From positions 1 to 45,746 of the forward strand of contig JAJRWB010000049.1 in assembly GCA_024276995.1 (NCBI GenBank): a DNA stretch of 45,746 bases, written 5' to 3'. Below the pieces are notes generated by a model. That model was not told the DNA's origin, did not search any database, and saw only the letters and a list, made by a program, of their open reading frames with translations. Position numbers and translations under genes: made by a program. This DNA is from Candidatus Eiseniibacteriota bacterium. Its GTDB lineage: Bacteria; Orphanbacterota; Orphanbacteria; Orphanbacterales; Orphanbacteraceae. Shown piece by piece: positions 34,025-42,563 of the stretch. Each line of letters starts with the position of its first letter. Within the stretch, counting starts at the first letter, position 1.

Positions 34025-34216
34025 CTACCGTTCTTTCCGATCGAGAAGCGCCGCCACGCGGTTGAGAAGCGCGACGGCGATCTCGCTCTTCGTGGTAAGG
34101 GGGATCTGTTCGCGGCCGCCGTCGCGGTCGAGAAAGATCACCTCCGTTTTCTCTCTGTCGATACCGCCGCCGGGCGGGTCGGGACGGTTGACCACGACGA
34201 CGTCGAGGTGTTTCTT
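34025..34216 (-). pseudogene. coaBC: severed C-terminal 63 codons of coaBC
   Basis: Beyond the TAA at 34217-34219 the same frame reads KKHLDVVVVNRPDPPGG and TEVIFLDRDGGREQIPL and ends LLNRVAALLDR, the normal end of the CoaB (phosphopantothenoylcysteine synthetase) domain, finishing at TAG 34025-34027. No start codon and ribosome site would allow separate synthesis, so these residues need readthrough or an intact codon in place of the TAA. Confidence 0.8.
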
Positions 34217-35269
34217 TTACAGTTTCCTCCGGCCGTTCTGTTCGAGGTTTTCCGTCTCCAGGGCGAAGCCGACGAGCACACCGATCGACTGGCGGTTTTC
34301 GCCGACCGAGCGGAGAATGTCTTCTGTCGGCTCGAGTTCGAGAATGAAATCCCCTTCCCGTTTCCGCTTCTTCGCGCTCGTCTTCTTCGGGCGGAAGTCG
34401 CCCACGGCGGCGGCCATGATAAGAACGTCGCAACCCTTCGCGGCGGAGCGCACGGCGGAGGCCATCGCCTCGACGGTGCGCGCCTCGACCACGTCGACGC
34501 CGCCCGGAGGTTCCACGGAGAGGGCGCCCGCCACGAGGGTGACATCGGCGCCGCGCCGGCGCGCCGCGCGGGCGATCGCCACGCCCATGCGCCCGCTCGA
34601 GCGGTTCGTCAGCACTCGCACCGGGTCGATCGGCTCCTCGGTCCGCCCGGCGGTGACCACCAGTCGCCGCCCGGCGAGATCGTTCGAGTCCGCACCGGAA
34701 AGGGTTTCGATTACCGCTTCCACCTGTTCGGCCGGCTCCGCCACCCTTCCGGGCCCCGAGTAGCCGCACGCGAGATCTCCCGTGCCGGGCGGGATGATCC
34801 GCACGCCGTCGGCGGCGATCCGCTCGGCGTTGCGCTTCACAGTGGGATGTTCCCACATGAAACAGTTCATCGCCGGCGCCGCGAGCACGGGGCAGTCGGC
34901 GGCGAGATACGCCGTGGTGAGGAGATCGTCGGCGATGCCCGCCGCCATCTTCGCGATGACATTCGCCGTGGCGGGAGTGATCAGGAAAAGGTCGGCTTTC
35001 TGGGCGAGATCGATGTGAATCGGCTTCGCCGCGTCGCCGAACGCTTCGGCGGGTCGGAAGTCGCGATCGCTCTCCCATAAGTCGACCGCCGCGCGCCGGC
35101 CGGTGATCGCCTCGAAGCTCTCCGGGCGGATCAGCATGGCCGCGGAGCGGGTCATCACCACCTGGCACGACGCCCCTTCGCGTGTGAGACACCGGATCAC
35201 GTCGAGCGTCTTGTACGCGGCCACCCCCCCGGTGACGCCGACGAGAATCCTCTTTCCGTCAATCTTCAA
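34217..35269 (-). CDS. coaBC: phosphopantothenoylcysteine decarboxylase/synthetase, truncated by in-frame TAA
   Basis: The bifunctional coenzyme A enzyme. CoaC domain (residues 1-180): ILVGVTGGVAAYKTLDVIRC, the FMN-binding/active-site His in KPIHIDLAQKADLFLITPAT and PAMNCFMWEHPTV. CoaB domain from about 190: LVVTAGRTEEPIDPVRVLTN, RSSGRMGVAIARAA, LIMAAAVGDFRPKK. TAA at 34217-34219 ends it at residue 350, inside the CoaB domain, although a matching 63-codon end follows in frame. TTG 35267-35269 with GGAG upstream is the likely start and overlaps rpoZ by 11 bp. The gene is normally essential, so the stop is suspicious. Confidence 0.92.
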   Translation of the reverse strand: MKIDGKRILVGVTGGVAAYKTLDVIRCLTREGASCQVVMTRSAAMLIRPESFEAITGRRAAVDLWESDRDFRPAEAFGDAAKPIHIDLAQKADLFLITPATANVIAKMAAGIADDLLTTAYLAADCPVLAAPAMNCFMWEHPTVKRNAERIAADGVRIIPPGTGDLACGYSGPGRVAEPAEQVEAVIETLSGADSNDLAGRRLVVTAGRTEEPIDPVRVLTNRSSGRMGVAIARAARRRGADVTLVAGALSVEPPGGVDVVEARTVEAMASAVRSAAKGCDVLIMAAAVGDFRPKKTSAKKRKREGDFILELEPTEDILRSVGENRQSIGVLVGFALETENLEQNGRRKL

Positions 35270-35534
35270 GCTTCGTTTCTCCGGCGGCATTGCCGGCGGA
35301 CACGTCTTCGGCGGCGGCTTCTGCCGCCGGAGAATCGTCCGCCGATTTCTCCACGATTTCCCAGTCCACCTCGCCGTTGATCATCCGGCGCATCGCCTCG
35401 GTGGTCACCTTACCCTCGACATCGCCACCGCCGTAGATCCGGACCGCGTTGATCCGTCTCGCCTCGGCGGCGGCGGCCACCACACGTTCGTACGACTCTC
35501 CCAGTGCGCGAAACTCCTGTTCCAGTTTGGACAT
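35259..35534 (-). CDS. rpoZ: RNA polymerase omega subunit
   Basis: A 91-residue protein: an N-terminal helix with SYERVVAAAAEARRINAVRI, then KVTTEAMRRMINGEVDWEIV, matching the short omega fold in which a Tyr-x-x-V-x-x-A-A-x-x-A-R helix packs on beta prime. The tail is acidic and Ala-rich. It lies between gmk and coaBC, the common arrangement. A GGGAGAAGAATCG precedes its ATG. Confidence 0.85.
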   Translation of the reverse strand: MSKLEQEFRALGESYERVVAAAAEARRINAVRIYGGGDVEGKVTTEAMRRMINGEVDWEIVEKSADDSPAAEAAAEDVSAGNAAGETKLED

Positions 35535-35578
35535 CGATTCTTCTCCCTTTGATCGGTCCGTTGCGCAGCCGCGATCCG

Positions 35579-36175
35579 CTATTCCACGCGTCTCAGCCGT
35601 GAAGCGCGGTGCCTCTCCGCCCGGACGATGGCGACCAGCTGGCCGATCGCCTCCTCGAGGCGGTCGTTCACAATAATATAATCATACTCGAACATATGGT
35701 TCAGCTCGGCGCGGGCGTTTTCCAGCCGGCGCTTCAAACGATCCTCATTCTCGGTGCCCCTCGCCCGGAGCCTCTCCTCGAGCAGCGCCATCGACGGCGG
35801 AACGACGAACACACCGAGCGACTCGGGATACGCCGCACGGATCAGGGCGCTCCCCTGGACGTCGATGTCGAGCACGATCGTCCTTCCCTCGCTCAGACCG
35901 CCGTCGATCTCCGAGAGAGGGGTGCCGTAGTAGTCGCCGTGCACCTTCGCCCACTCCGCGTACTTCTTTTCGTCGATCCGCCGGCGAAACGTTTCCTCGT
36001 CGAGAAAGCGGTAGTCGACGCCGTCCGTTTCCCCGCTCCGGATCGGCCGCGACGTGTCGGACACCGAGAAACGGCACCGTTTCACCTTCTCGAGAAGAGC
36101 GTGGGCGAGGGTCGTCTTCCCCGCTCCCGACGGCCCGGCGATCACCACCGGAAACGCTCCTTTCGATTCGACCAT
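35579..36175 (-). CDS. gmk: guanylate kinase
   Basis: A 198-residue kinase that phosphorylates GMP to GDP. P loop VIAGPSGAGKTTLAHALLEK, GMP-binding segment VSDTSRPIRSGETDGVDYRF and YYGTPLSEID, and LDIDVQGSALI are all present; length is normal. It follows yicC by 15 bp and precedes rpoZ by 44 bp, an order seen in many bacteria. It ends in TAG. Confidence 0.96.
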   Translation of the reverse strand: MVESKGAFPVVIAGPSGAGKTTLAHALLEKVKRCRFSVSDTSRPIRSGETDGVDYRFLDEETFRRRIDEKKYAEWAKVHGDYYGTPLSEIDGGLSEGRTIVLDIDVQGSALIRAAYPESLGVFVVPPSMALLEERLRARGTENEDRLKRRLENARAELNHMFEYDYIIVNDRLEEAIGQLVAIVRAERHRASRLRRVE

Positions 36176-36190
36176 TGCGGCGCCTTCCGT

Positions 36191-37072
36191 CTACTCGACG
36201 TTCTGGACCTGCTCTCTGAGTTTCTCCACTTCTTCCTTCATGGAGACGACGTCACGGGCCACCGAAGCGTCGTTCGCTTTCGACCCGATGGTGTTCACCT
36301 CCCTTTGCAGTTCCTGGAGAAGGAAATTCATCTTCCGCCCGGCGCCTTCGCCCTCGCGGATGATCCGGAGGAACTGGTCGAGATGCGAGCGGCCGCGCAC
36401 CACCTCCTCAGTCACGTCGAGCCTGTCGGAGAGGATGGCGATTTCGTTCACGATCCGCCCCTCGTCGATCTCGGCACCGGCGAGCGCCTTCTCGACGCGG
36501 CGTCTCAGCTCGGCGCGCCCCTCTTCCACGCGCAGGGGCATCCGCTTCTCCACCTTCGCGATCGACGCGCGGATCGACGCGAGGCGCTTCCTGAGGTCCG
36601 TCGCCAACGCGCGCCCTTCCCGGCGGCGCATCTGGAGCACCCCCTTGAGCGCCTTCGCGATCCCCTTTTTCACGGCGGGCCATGCCTCCTCGAGGGTCAG
36701 CTCCGCCGTCTCCCGCCGGAGAACGTCGGGAAGGCGAAGGAGCGTGTTGATATCGAGTTCTCCCGCCACCTTGTGGTCGGAGCCGATTTTCTTCGCGAGA
36801 CGGACATATCCGGCGATCTTCGCGTCATCCGGCACGAGAGCACCGTCGCCTTCGCCGTTCCCCTCGAGATCGACGGTGACGCTCACCCTTCCCCGGGCGA
36901 TCGATGCCTGGACGATCTCTCGGATCTGCTGTTCCGCCGGCGCCAAGAGCCGTGGAAGTCTCATGGAAGTCTCGAAAAAACGGTGGTTCACCGTCCGGAT
37001 TTCGACGATCACCGTCCTACCGGAGACACGTACCTCCGAACGCCCGAACCCGGTCATGCTCATGATTGCCAT
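36191..37072 (-). CDS. yicC: YicC family protein (putative endoribonuclease)
   Basis: A 293-residue protein beginning MSMTGFGRSE at residue 4, with EIRTVNHRFFETSMRLPR and the C-terminal DUF1732 signature GRKMNFLLQELQREVNTIGS followed by KAND. Members in Escherichia coli have been linked to RNA decay. It is the first gene of the long leftward operon, with GGGAG six bases before ATG 37072 and a promoter about 30-60 bp upstream. It ends in TAG. Confidence 0.94.
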   Translation of the reverse strand: MAIMSMTGFGRSEVRVSGRTVIVEIRTVNHRFFETSMRLPRLLAPAEQQIREIVQASIARGRVSVTVDLEGNGEGDGALVPDDAKIAGYVRLAKKIGSDHKVAGELDINTLLRLPDVLRRETAELTLEEAWPAVKKGIAKALKGVLQMRRREGRALATDLRKRLASIRASIAKVEKRMPLRVEEGRAELRRRVEKALAGAEIDEGRIVNEIAILSDRLDVTEEVVRGRSHLDQFLRIIREGEGAGRKMNFLLQELQREVNTIGSKANDASVARDVVSMKEEVEKLREQVQNVE

Positions 37073-37101
37073 GGATGTCTCCCGGAAAATGAAGGGTCAT
37101 T

Positions 37102-37131
37102 ATGATAGCTTAGTGCGTATCGACGCGTCAA
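37102..37131 (-). promoter_or_regulatory. sigma70-type promoter of the yicC-to-ispF operon
   Basis: On the minus strand TTGACG (37126-37131, five of six) and TATCAT (37102-37107, five of six) are 18 bp apart. The start of transcription would be near 37095, about 23 nt before the yicC ATG. With the downstream genes almost touching, it could drive about 9.6 kb. Confidence 0.65.
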
Positions 37132-37167
37132 CCGAGGATCGCCCCGGGCAGGAGAATCCGCCGCGGA

Positions 37168-38931
37168 ATGAACGCTCCCACCCTCTACGCATACGCCCCG
37201 CTTCTCGACCGCGCTCTCGCGGGCTGCGCGGTGCGCTATGTGCTCCAGGCGAAGGACGAGTCGCCGGCCGCGCCGCTTCTCCTCCGGCTCGACGGCGGCG
37301 CGGGCACGCTCTTTCTTTCGGTGGGACGGGATTTCCCGTGTGTCGCGCTCCTCCCCGCCGGGAAGTCGCCGTGGGGGGCGAAAACCGCCGAATCGGCACG
37401 ATTCGAGTCGTTTCTCAGCGGTCTCGCCTTCGCGGGAGTCCGGATGGAGGAGGTCGACAGGAGGATCCTGATCGACTGTCCCCCACTGGTGATCGGGGTC
37501 GACCTCGTGCCGGGGCGGGGGGCGATCGCCCTCTCCAGGGGAGGGGACGAGGTGCTGCGCCTCCCGTCGTCGGGAAAGGGGTGCGCCGGTGGAAAGAGCG
37601 GGGAACACCCTGCGCGGGGCGGTGCGCGATCGGCCCTTCCCGATCTTTTTCGGTTCGATCCGGAAACGGCGTTCGCCTCCCTTCCGGAAGGGAACGAGGG
37701 GCGCGAAGAGGCGCAGGCGTTGATCCGGCGGGCGGTGAGGAGCGTGCCGGTCGAGTGGATCGATGAACTGTTCCACAGGGCGGAGCGGGCGCCGAAGGCC
37801 GACCGCGGCGGCACCCTTCCGGGGCGTCTTGCCGGCGCGTGGCGCGATATGGCCGGGGCGCTCCGGGCGGCGGCCGGGAGCGGCGACGGCGGGCGCACCT
37901 GCAAGCCGGGCCTCTACCGGCGGAAAGGCCGCCTCATCCTCTCGCCCCTGCCGCTCACCCATCTCGGCGAGCCGGACGAGTGCTTCGCCGATCTCGGCGG
38001 GGCGGTGATCGCGTATGTCGAGGAACGACGAGCACAGCTCGCCCGGGAACGGGCGGTAACCGGGCTTCTCCGCACCGTCCGGGCCGAGAGGAAGAGGGCG
38101 GTCCGTCTCGCCCGGCGCCTCGAGAAAGACCGCGCCGAGGCGGAAAAAGCACCCCTCTTCCGGAAGAGGGGCGAAATCTTGAGCATCCATTTCCACCGGA
38201 TTCCGAAAGGGGCGTCTTCGATCCGCCTGCCGGATCCTTACGACGGGGGCGAGATCGAAATCCCCCTCGACCCGGCGCGATCGGCGAAGGATAATGTGGA
38301 CCGCTTCTTTCGGCGGAGTGCGCGGGGAGAGCGGGCGCTGCCGCAGGTTGAGAAACGGTTACGGGATACGCGCGAGAAGATCGCCGCCCTCGCCGGGATC
38401 GAGAGCGAAGGGACGCGGGTGCACACCGCCGAAGAGGCGGAAAAGCTCCTTCTCCGCGCCGGACCCCACCTTCCGCCAGAGCGGAAAGAGCCGGAATGGA
38501 GGAAGAGAATCCGTAAACCAAGGGATCGAAAGACGGCGGCGCGACCGAGAGAGTATACCGTCGCCGGGGGATACACCGTGCTCGTCGGCCGCGATAACCG
38601 GGAGAACGATGTTCTCACCTTCAAGATCGCCGGCCAGAGAGACCTATGGTTCCACGTGAGCCAGTCGCCCGGCTCCCACGTGGTACTTCTCAAGGGCGAT
38701 CCGAAAGAGAACCCGCCGAAGGAGGCAATCCTCGAGGCGGCGGCGCTCGCCGCGTTCCACTCGAAGGCGAAACACGGCGGGAAAGTGGCGGTGATCTGCA
38801 CCGAACGACGATTCGTCCGAAAACCGCGCGGCGCGCCGCCGGGACAGGTCACCTGTTCGCGGGAAAAGACCTACTTCGTCGACCCGGCGGTGCCGGACCC
38901 GCCGGGCGAACGATCGAAGCGCGGTGAATGA
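37168..38931 (+). CDS. NFACT-family protein (Rqc2/RqcH/FbpA-like)
   Basis: A 587-residue protein. The NFACT-N domain occupies the first 250 residues (LLRLDGGAGTLFLSVGRDFP), a coiled coil follows (RTVRAERKRAVRLARRLEKD, about 290-330, and EKRLRDTREKI), and the NFACT-R domain is at 450-560 (YTVLVGRDNRENDVLTFKIA, DLWFHVSQSPGSHVVL, KAKHGGKVAVICTE). RqcH homologues bind 60S/50S-nascent chain complexes and add alanine tails to stalled peptides. The conserved Asp-Arg pair of the N domain is not obvious here. ATG 37168; it diverges from yicC. Confidence 0.88.
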   Translation: MNAPTLYAYAPLLDRALAGCAVRYVLQAKDESPAAPLLLRLDGGAGTLFLSVGRDFPCVALLPAGKSPWGAKTAESARFESFLSGLAFAGVRMEEVDRRILIDCPPLVIGVDLVPGRGAIALSRGGDEVLRLPSSGKGCAGGKSGEHPARGGARSALPDLFRFDPETAFASLPEGNEGREEAQALIRRAVRSVPVEWIDELFHRAERAPKADRGGTLPGRLAGAWRDMAGALRAAAGSGDGGRTCKPGLYRRKGRLILSPLPLTHLGEPDECFADLGGAVIAYVEERRAQLARERAVTGLLRTVRAERKRAVRLARRLEKDRAEAEKAPLFRKRGEILSIHFHRIPKGASSIRLPDPYDGGEIEIPLDPARSAKDNVDRFFRRSARGERALPQVEKRLRDTREKIAALAGIESEGTRVHTAEEAEKLLLRAGPHLPPERKEPEWRKRIRKPRDRKTAARPREYTVAGGYTVLVGRDNRENDVLTFKIAGQRDLWFHVSQSPGSHVVLLKGDPKENPPKEAILEAAALAAFHSKAKHGGKVAVICTERRFVRKPRGAPPGQVTCSREKTYFVDPAVPDPPGERSKRGE

Positions 38932-38974
38932 CGAGGGGGGACCGCCGCGCGGGACGCGCCGGACCCGGGCCGGT

Positions 38975-39694
38975 TCACCGGAAGAGCGCCTTGATCCCGC
39001 CCCAGCTCGCTTCCTCGTTGTCCGCCGGTCCCTCGCAGGTGAACGCCGCCTTGACGAGAAGATCGACATAGCCGAGGTCGTCGCTGAAACGGATAGGCGG
39101 GCAATACGGCGTCGACTGCTTCTTGTACCGGTAGCTCGTTCCCGCCCCGGGCCCCGCGCCCGAACATCCCGCACCACCGTTGGCGTTTCGCACATTGTTG
39201 TCCGAAATGGCGTAGGGGAAAGTCCCGTTGAACCGGGCGAGGATCACGACCATGTCCGCCGTGGTGGTGCCGAGCGTGGCGGCATGGTTCCACCCTTCCA
39301 CAGGATCCTGGCCGACCGAGCCGAGGAGTGCGCCCGTCTTGCAACCCGCCGAGTCCGCCGCGTACATTTCGTAGGTGAGCGTGAAACCGCGCCCCGGAAC
39401 TGCGTTCCGCCAGTACCACCAGACATCGTTGTTCGTGCAGCTTCCACCGGCGCTTTTCGAGCAAAGGGCGGGAAGATCGAAGGTGACGCCGATCTCGTCG
39501 CCCGGCTGCAGGCCCGACCACGTCCAGACGAAGCCGGAGCAGATATCGTACTGGATGATCGTGCAGTTCCCCGCCGTCGCGGCCTGGTGCTGGAGGAGGG
39601 CCCCTTCGAAGGAGGATCGCCTCGTCAGATCGCCGGCGGCCGCGCCTCCGGCGGTGAACAGAAGAACAAGCATGAACGCCGCAACCGATCGCAT
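38975..39694 (-). CDS. secreted cysteine-rich protein with C-terminal EEASWGxxKxLFR tail
   Basis: A 239-residue protein. ATG 39692-39694 follows GGGGGGA and gives a clean signal peptide (SVAAFMLVLLFTAGGAAAG, cleaved near residue 20). The mature part is beta-rich with about eleven cysteines (GNCTIIQYDICSGF, LCSKSAGGSCTNND, CKTGALLG) and no recognised domain. It ends NEEASWGGIKALFR. The same tail ends the broken gene at 44246. The tail is not followed by a membrane helix, so it is not PEP-CTERM or LPXTG-like. An upstream ATG (39724) would hide the signal peptide and is unlikely. The end is convergent with the NFACT gene. Confidence 0.8.
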   Translation of the reverse strand: MRSVAAFMLVLLFTAGGAAAGDLTRRSSFEGALLQHQAATAGNCTIIQYDICSGFVWTWSGLQPGDEIGVTFDLPALCSKSAGGSCTNNDVWWYWRNAVPGRGFTLTYEMYAADSAGCKTGALLGSVGQDPVEGWNHAATLGTTTADMVVILARFNGTFPYAISDNNVRNANGGAGCSGAGPGAGTSYRYKKQSTPYCPPIRFSDDLGYVDLLVKAAFTCEGPADNEEASWGGIKALFR

Positions 39695-39782
39695 CGGAGT
39701 CCCCCCACGGATGAAATAGTGCATCGGAGCACAGGAGAAGACGCTAGCACTCCGGCGGCATTACGTCGAGGATTTCGATCGG

Positions 39783-39827
39783 GGCGCGACGACGGGCTTT
39801 TTCCGTTCGACAAACGACCGTCGCGCC
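39783..39827. repeat. 8-bp inverted repeat enclosing a promoter -35
   Basis: GGCGCGAC (39783-39790) and GTCGCGCC (39820-39827) are complementary, 29 bp apart. The right arm lies in the spacer of the ABC promoter and the loop contains its -35 hexamer, so it may serve as a binding site or as a hairpin. Confidence 0.35.
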
Positions 39828-39835
39828 GGTAGGAT
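39807..39835 (+). promoter_or_regulatory. promoter of the ABC transporter operon
   Basis: TCGACA (39807-39812, five of six) and TAGGAT (39830-39835, four of six) with a 17-bp spacer, 39 bp before ATG 39875. Confidence 0.5.
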
Positions 39836-39874
39836 GGTTTACAGGTGACATTCGAACACGATGGAGGCTTGTCC

Positions 39875-40645
39875 ATGAACCCGGCGATCCGAACCCGGGA
39901 TCTGTCGCGCTCTTTCAACGGAACGCCGGCGGTGAGGCAAGTCGATCTCCATGTCGAGAGGGGTACGTTCTACGGATTTCTCGGCCCCAACGGGGCGGGA
40001 AAATCGACGACCATCCGGATGCTCACCGGCCTCCTGGCACCCGGCTCGGGAGAGATGGAGGTGCTCGGCTTCAACCCGAGGGAACCGGCCGAGGCCCTCG
40101 AGATGAAGCGGCGCATCGGAGTGGTTCCCGAGGAGCTGCCGCTGTTCGAAGGCCTGACGGCCCGCGAGCAGTTGACCTTCGTCGGACGGATGTACCTGGT
40201 GCCCGGGGATACGCTGCGGGATCGAATCGACGATCTCCTCGCCATGATGAACCTCGACCGGGAACCGCACAAACTGACGGTCGAGTATTCCCACGGCATG
40301 AAGAAGAAGCTCGCCCTGGCGGCGGCGCTGCTGCCCGACCCCGATCTCCTTTTCCTCGACGAACCTTTCGAAGGGGTGGACGCCGTCGCTTCGAGGACCA
40401 TCCGGGACACGCTGGCCCGTTACGTGAAGCGCGGCTCGACGGTCTTCCTGACTTCCCACGTCCTCGAGATCGTCGAGCGCCTGTGCACCGATGTGGGCAT
40501 CATCGTCAATGGAGAACTGGTGGAGCAGACCTCTCTGGCGCATCTCGGCGGTGAAGGCAGCCTTGAAGAGCGCTTCTTGAAGGCGGTCGGCGCTCCCACC
40601 GGCGATCAGCCGGGACTCGACTGGCTGGGGAGCAAGGAGGCGTGA
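39875..40645 (+). CDS. ABC transporter ATPase (exporter, CcmA-type)
   Basis: A 256-residue nucleotide-binding subunit. Walker A FLGPNGAGKSTTIRML, Q loop VVPEELPLFEGLTAREQL, signature YSHGMKKKLALAAAL, Walker B DLLFLDEPFEGVD and switch His in FLTSHVLEIVERL are intact. The ATG at 39875 is eight bases after GGAGG; an upstream ATG (39845) lacks a ribosome site. The TGA overlaps the GTG of the permease gene, so the two form one exporter. Leucine codons here favour CTG, unlike the CTC-rich genes around it, which may mean a different origin. The cargo is unknown. Confidence 0.92.
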   Translation: MNPAIRTRDLSRSFNGTPAVRQVDLHVERGTFYGFLGPNGAGKSTTIRMLTGLLAPGSGEMEVLGFNPREPAEALEMKRRIGVVPEELPLFEGLTAREQLTFVGRMYLVPGDTLRDRIDDLLAMMNLDREPHKLTVEYSHGMKKKLALAAALLPDPDLLFLDEPFEGVDAVASRTIRDTLARYVKRGSTVFLTSHVLEIVERLCTDVGIIVNGELVEQTSLAHLGGEGSLEERFLKAVGAPTGDQPGLDWLGSKEA

Positions 40646-42414
40646 AGGCGGCCCACTTCGGAGCGATCGTATGGCTCCGTTGGCGTATCCTCAAGAATCG
40701 CGTCTCCCGCCGGGGAAGACTCGGAAATACGCTGATCACGATCCTGGCGATCTTCGCCGTGTTTTTCATGCTCTCGAGTTTCGCCGGAACTTTCCTGGCG
40801 GCCTCTTCCCTCCTGCCGGAGGCGAAACCGGTTCACATCCGGCTCGCCTGGGCGGGCGCCACTGGGTTGACACTGCTTGCCTGGATGGCGGGGGTGATGA
40901 CCGAACTGCAGCGCTCCGAAAGTGTGCCGCTCCAAAGCCTGCTCCACCTGCCAAGCTCCCTCCTGGAAGTACACATCTTCAATTACATCGGATCCTTTGT
41001 GAGTGTGAGCCTCTTCTTCACGTTACCGATCCTGTTCGGCTTCGCCTTCGCCTCGGTTTATGTCCTCGGCGGGCGGATGCTTCTCCTTCTTCCTCTGATC
41101 GCCGGTTTCGTCTTCCTCCTGACCGCGGTGACGTATCAACTGCGCGGCTGGCTCGAAACGCTGATGAAGAACAAGCGGAAACGCAGGAACGTGATCGTGC
41201 TGATCACCATCAGCTTCGTCCTTCTGGCCCAGACCCCGAGTATTTTGAATATCATCTCTTCGAATCTCGATACCGTCGGCGAACCTCTTCTCGAAGGCGC
41301 GGGAGTGCCGACCGACGGCGGCGGGAACCGGGACGCGACGGAACGGACCGCGAGGAAGCTCGCCATCGTCGACACGTGGGTCGGCCGCGCCTGCGTGGTG
41401 GTGCCCTTCGGCTGGCTTGCCTGGGGCGCCGGCAAGCTGATCGAGGGGAAGGAGTTCTACGCGCTCCTTTGCATACTGGGCATGTTCGGACTCGCGGCGC
41501 TCAGCCTTCGGCGCTCCTACCACACCACGATCGACTTCGTTACGGGGGCGCAGAGCGGCGCGGCGCGATCGACCCGAAAGATCGAGCGCACTCCAACAAA
41601 GGCCGATCGAGCGCACCCCCTGTTCGTGGCCCGGGTGCTTCCGCTCGCCGGCGAGGAAACGGCGGCCTTCGCTCTGGCGACAATGCGCAATCTCCTGCGC
41701 ACGCCGGAGTTCAAGATGCTGCTCGTGCTGCCTTTGATTCTGGTGGTTCTCGGCATCGTCATCTACCTGTCGGGAGCGGACGTCGATCTGAACGGATCTC
41801 TCCGGCCCGCGGCGGGACTCCTGGCGATGGCGATCGGACCGTTGTCGATGTTGCAGTTGCTGCAAAACCAGTTCGCCGTCGATCGCGACGCTTTCCTGGC
41901 CCTCGTTCTATGCCCGGCTCCGCGCCACCGGATTCTGCTCGGCAAGAACCTGGCGGTGGCGCCCTTCGTTCTGGGTACCAGCGTGGCCGCCCTGCTCGGG
42001 TCGCAGCTCTTCGTGCCGATGGGTGTCGCGGATCTCCTCGCGACACTGCTCCTCGCCGTAGCGATGTTCCTCCTTATCGCCGTCGTCACCAATTTCTTTT
42101 CCCTTCTCAACCCGATCCGTATCCGGGAGGGGAGTCTGCGGCCTGTGAATACAGATCTCAAGTCGATCCTCTTGCAGCTCGCGATTCTGCTCCTCCTGCC
42201 GGTGATCCTCTTTCCGATCGCGTTTCCCATGCTGCTCGAATGGATGATGACGACCCTCGATCCGGGGACGGCGCTTCCCGTCTATCCCCTGGCGAGCTTT
42301 CTCGTTCTGCTCGCTTCCCTTTTCCTTTACATCGTATTGATCTACGGCCAGGGCCGACTTTTGCACGAGCGCGAGCAGCGGATGTTGGAGATACTCATCG
42401 GCGCCGGTGGATAG
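40642..42414 (+). CDS. ABC exporter permease
   Basis: A 590-residue membrane protein with about eleven hydrophobic segments (TLITILAIFAVFFMLSSFAG, LLPLIAGFVFLLTAVTYQ, LLVLPLILVVLGIVIYLSG, LQLAILLLLPVILFPIAF) in two halves around a charged loop (SGAARSTRKIERTPTKADR). It resembles large ABC-2 type permeases found beside CcmA-type ATPases. GTG 40642 overlaps the ATPase stop. It shares the CTG-rich codon use of the ATPase gene. It ends in TAG. Confidence 0.88.
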   Translation: MKAAHFGAIVWLRWRILKNRVSRRGRLGNTLITILAIFAVFFMLSSFAGTFLAASSLLPEAKPVHIRLAWAGATGLTLLAWMAGVMTELQRSESVPLQSLLHLPSSLLEVHIFNYIGSFVSVSLFFTLPILFGFAFASVYVLGGRMLLLLPLIAGFVFLLTAVTYQLRGWLETLMKNKRKRRNVIVLITISFVLLAQTPSILNIISSNLDTVGEPLLEGAGVPTDGGGNRDATERTARKLAIVDTWVGRACVVVPFGWLAWGAGKLIEGKEFYALLCILGMFGLAALSLRRSYHTTIDFVTGAQSGAARSTRKIERTPTKADRAHPLFVARVLPLAGEETAAFALATMRNLLRTPEFKMLLVLPLILVVLGIVIYLSGADVDLNGSLRPAAGLLAMAIGPLSMLQLLQNQFAVDRDAFLALVLCPAPRHRILLGKNLAVAPFVLGTSVAALLGSQLFVPMGVADLLATLLLAVAMFLLIAVVTNFFSLLNPIRIREGSLRPVNTDLKSILLQLAILLLLPVILFPIAFPMLLEWMMTTLDPGTALPVYPLASFLVLLASLFLYIVLIYGQGRLLHEREQRMLEILIGAGG

Positions 42415-42563
42415 GGCGCGGTCTCCGGCACCGTCCAACTTCCCCGTCGATACGACGTACGTAAAGGACCGGATGCCGTTCATACGGGAAACGGACCGCG
42501 AGAGTGTCCGTCGAATCCTGAAGCGGAACCCGTGCGGTGTCACCGTCGGCGTCGACGAGTCGC

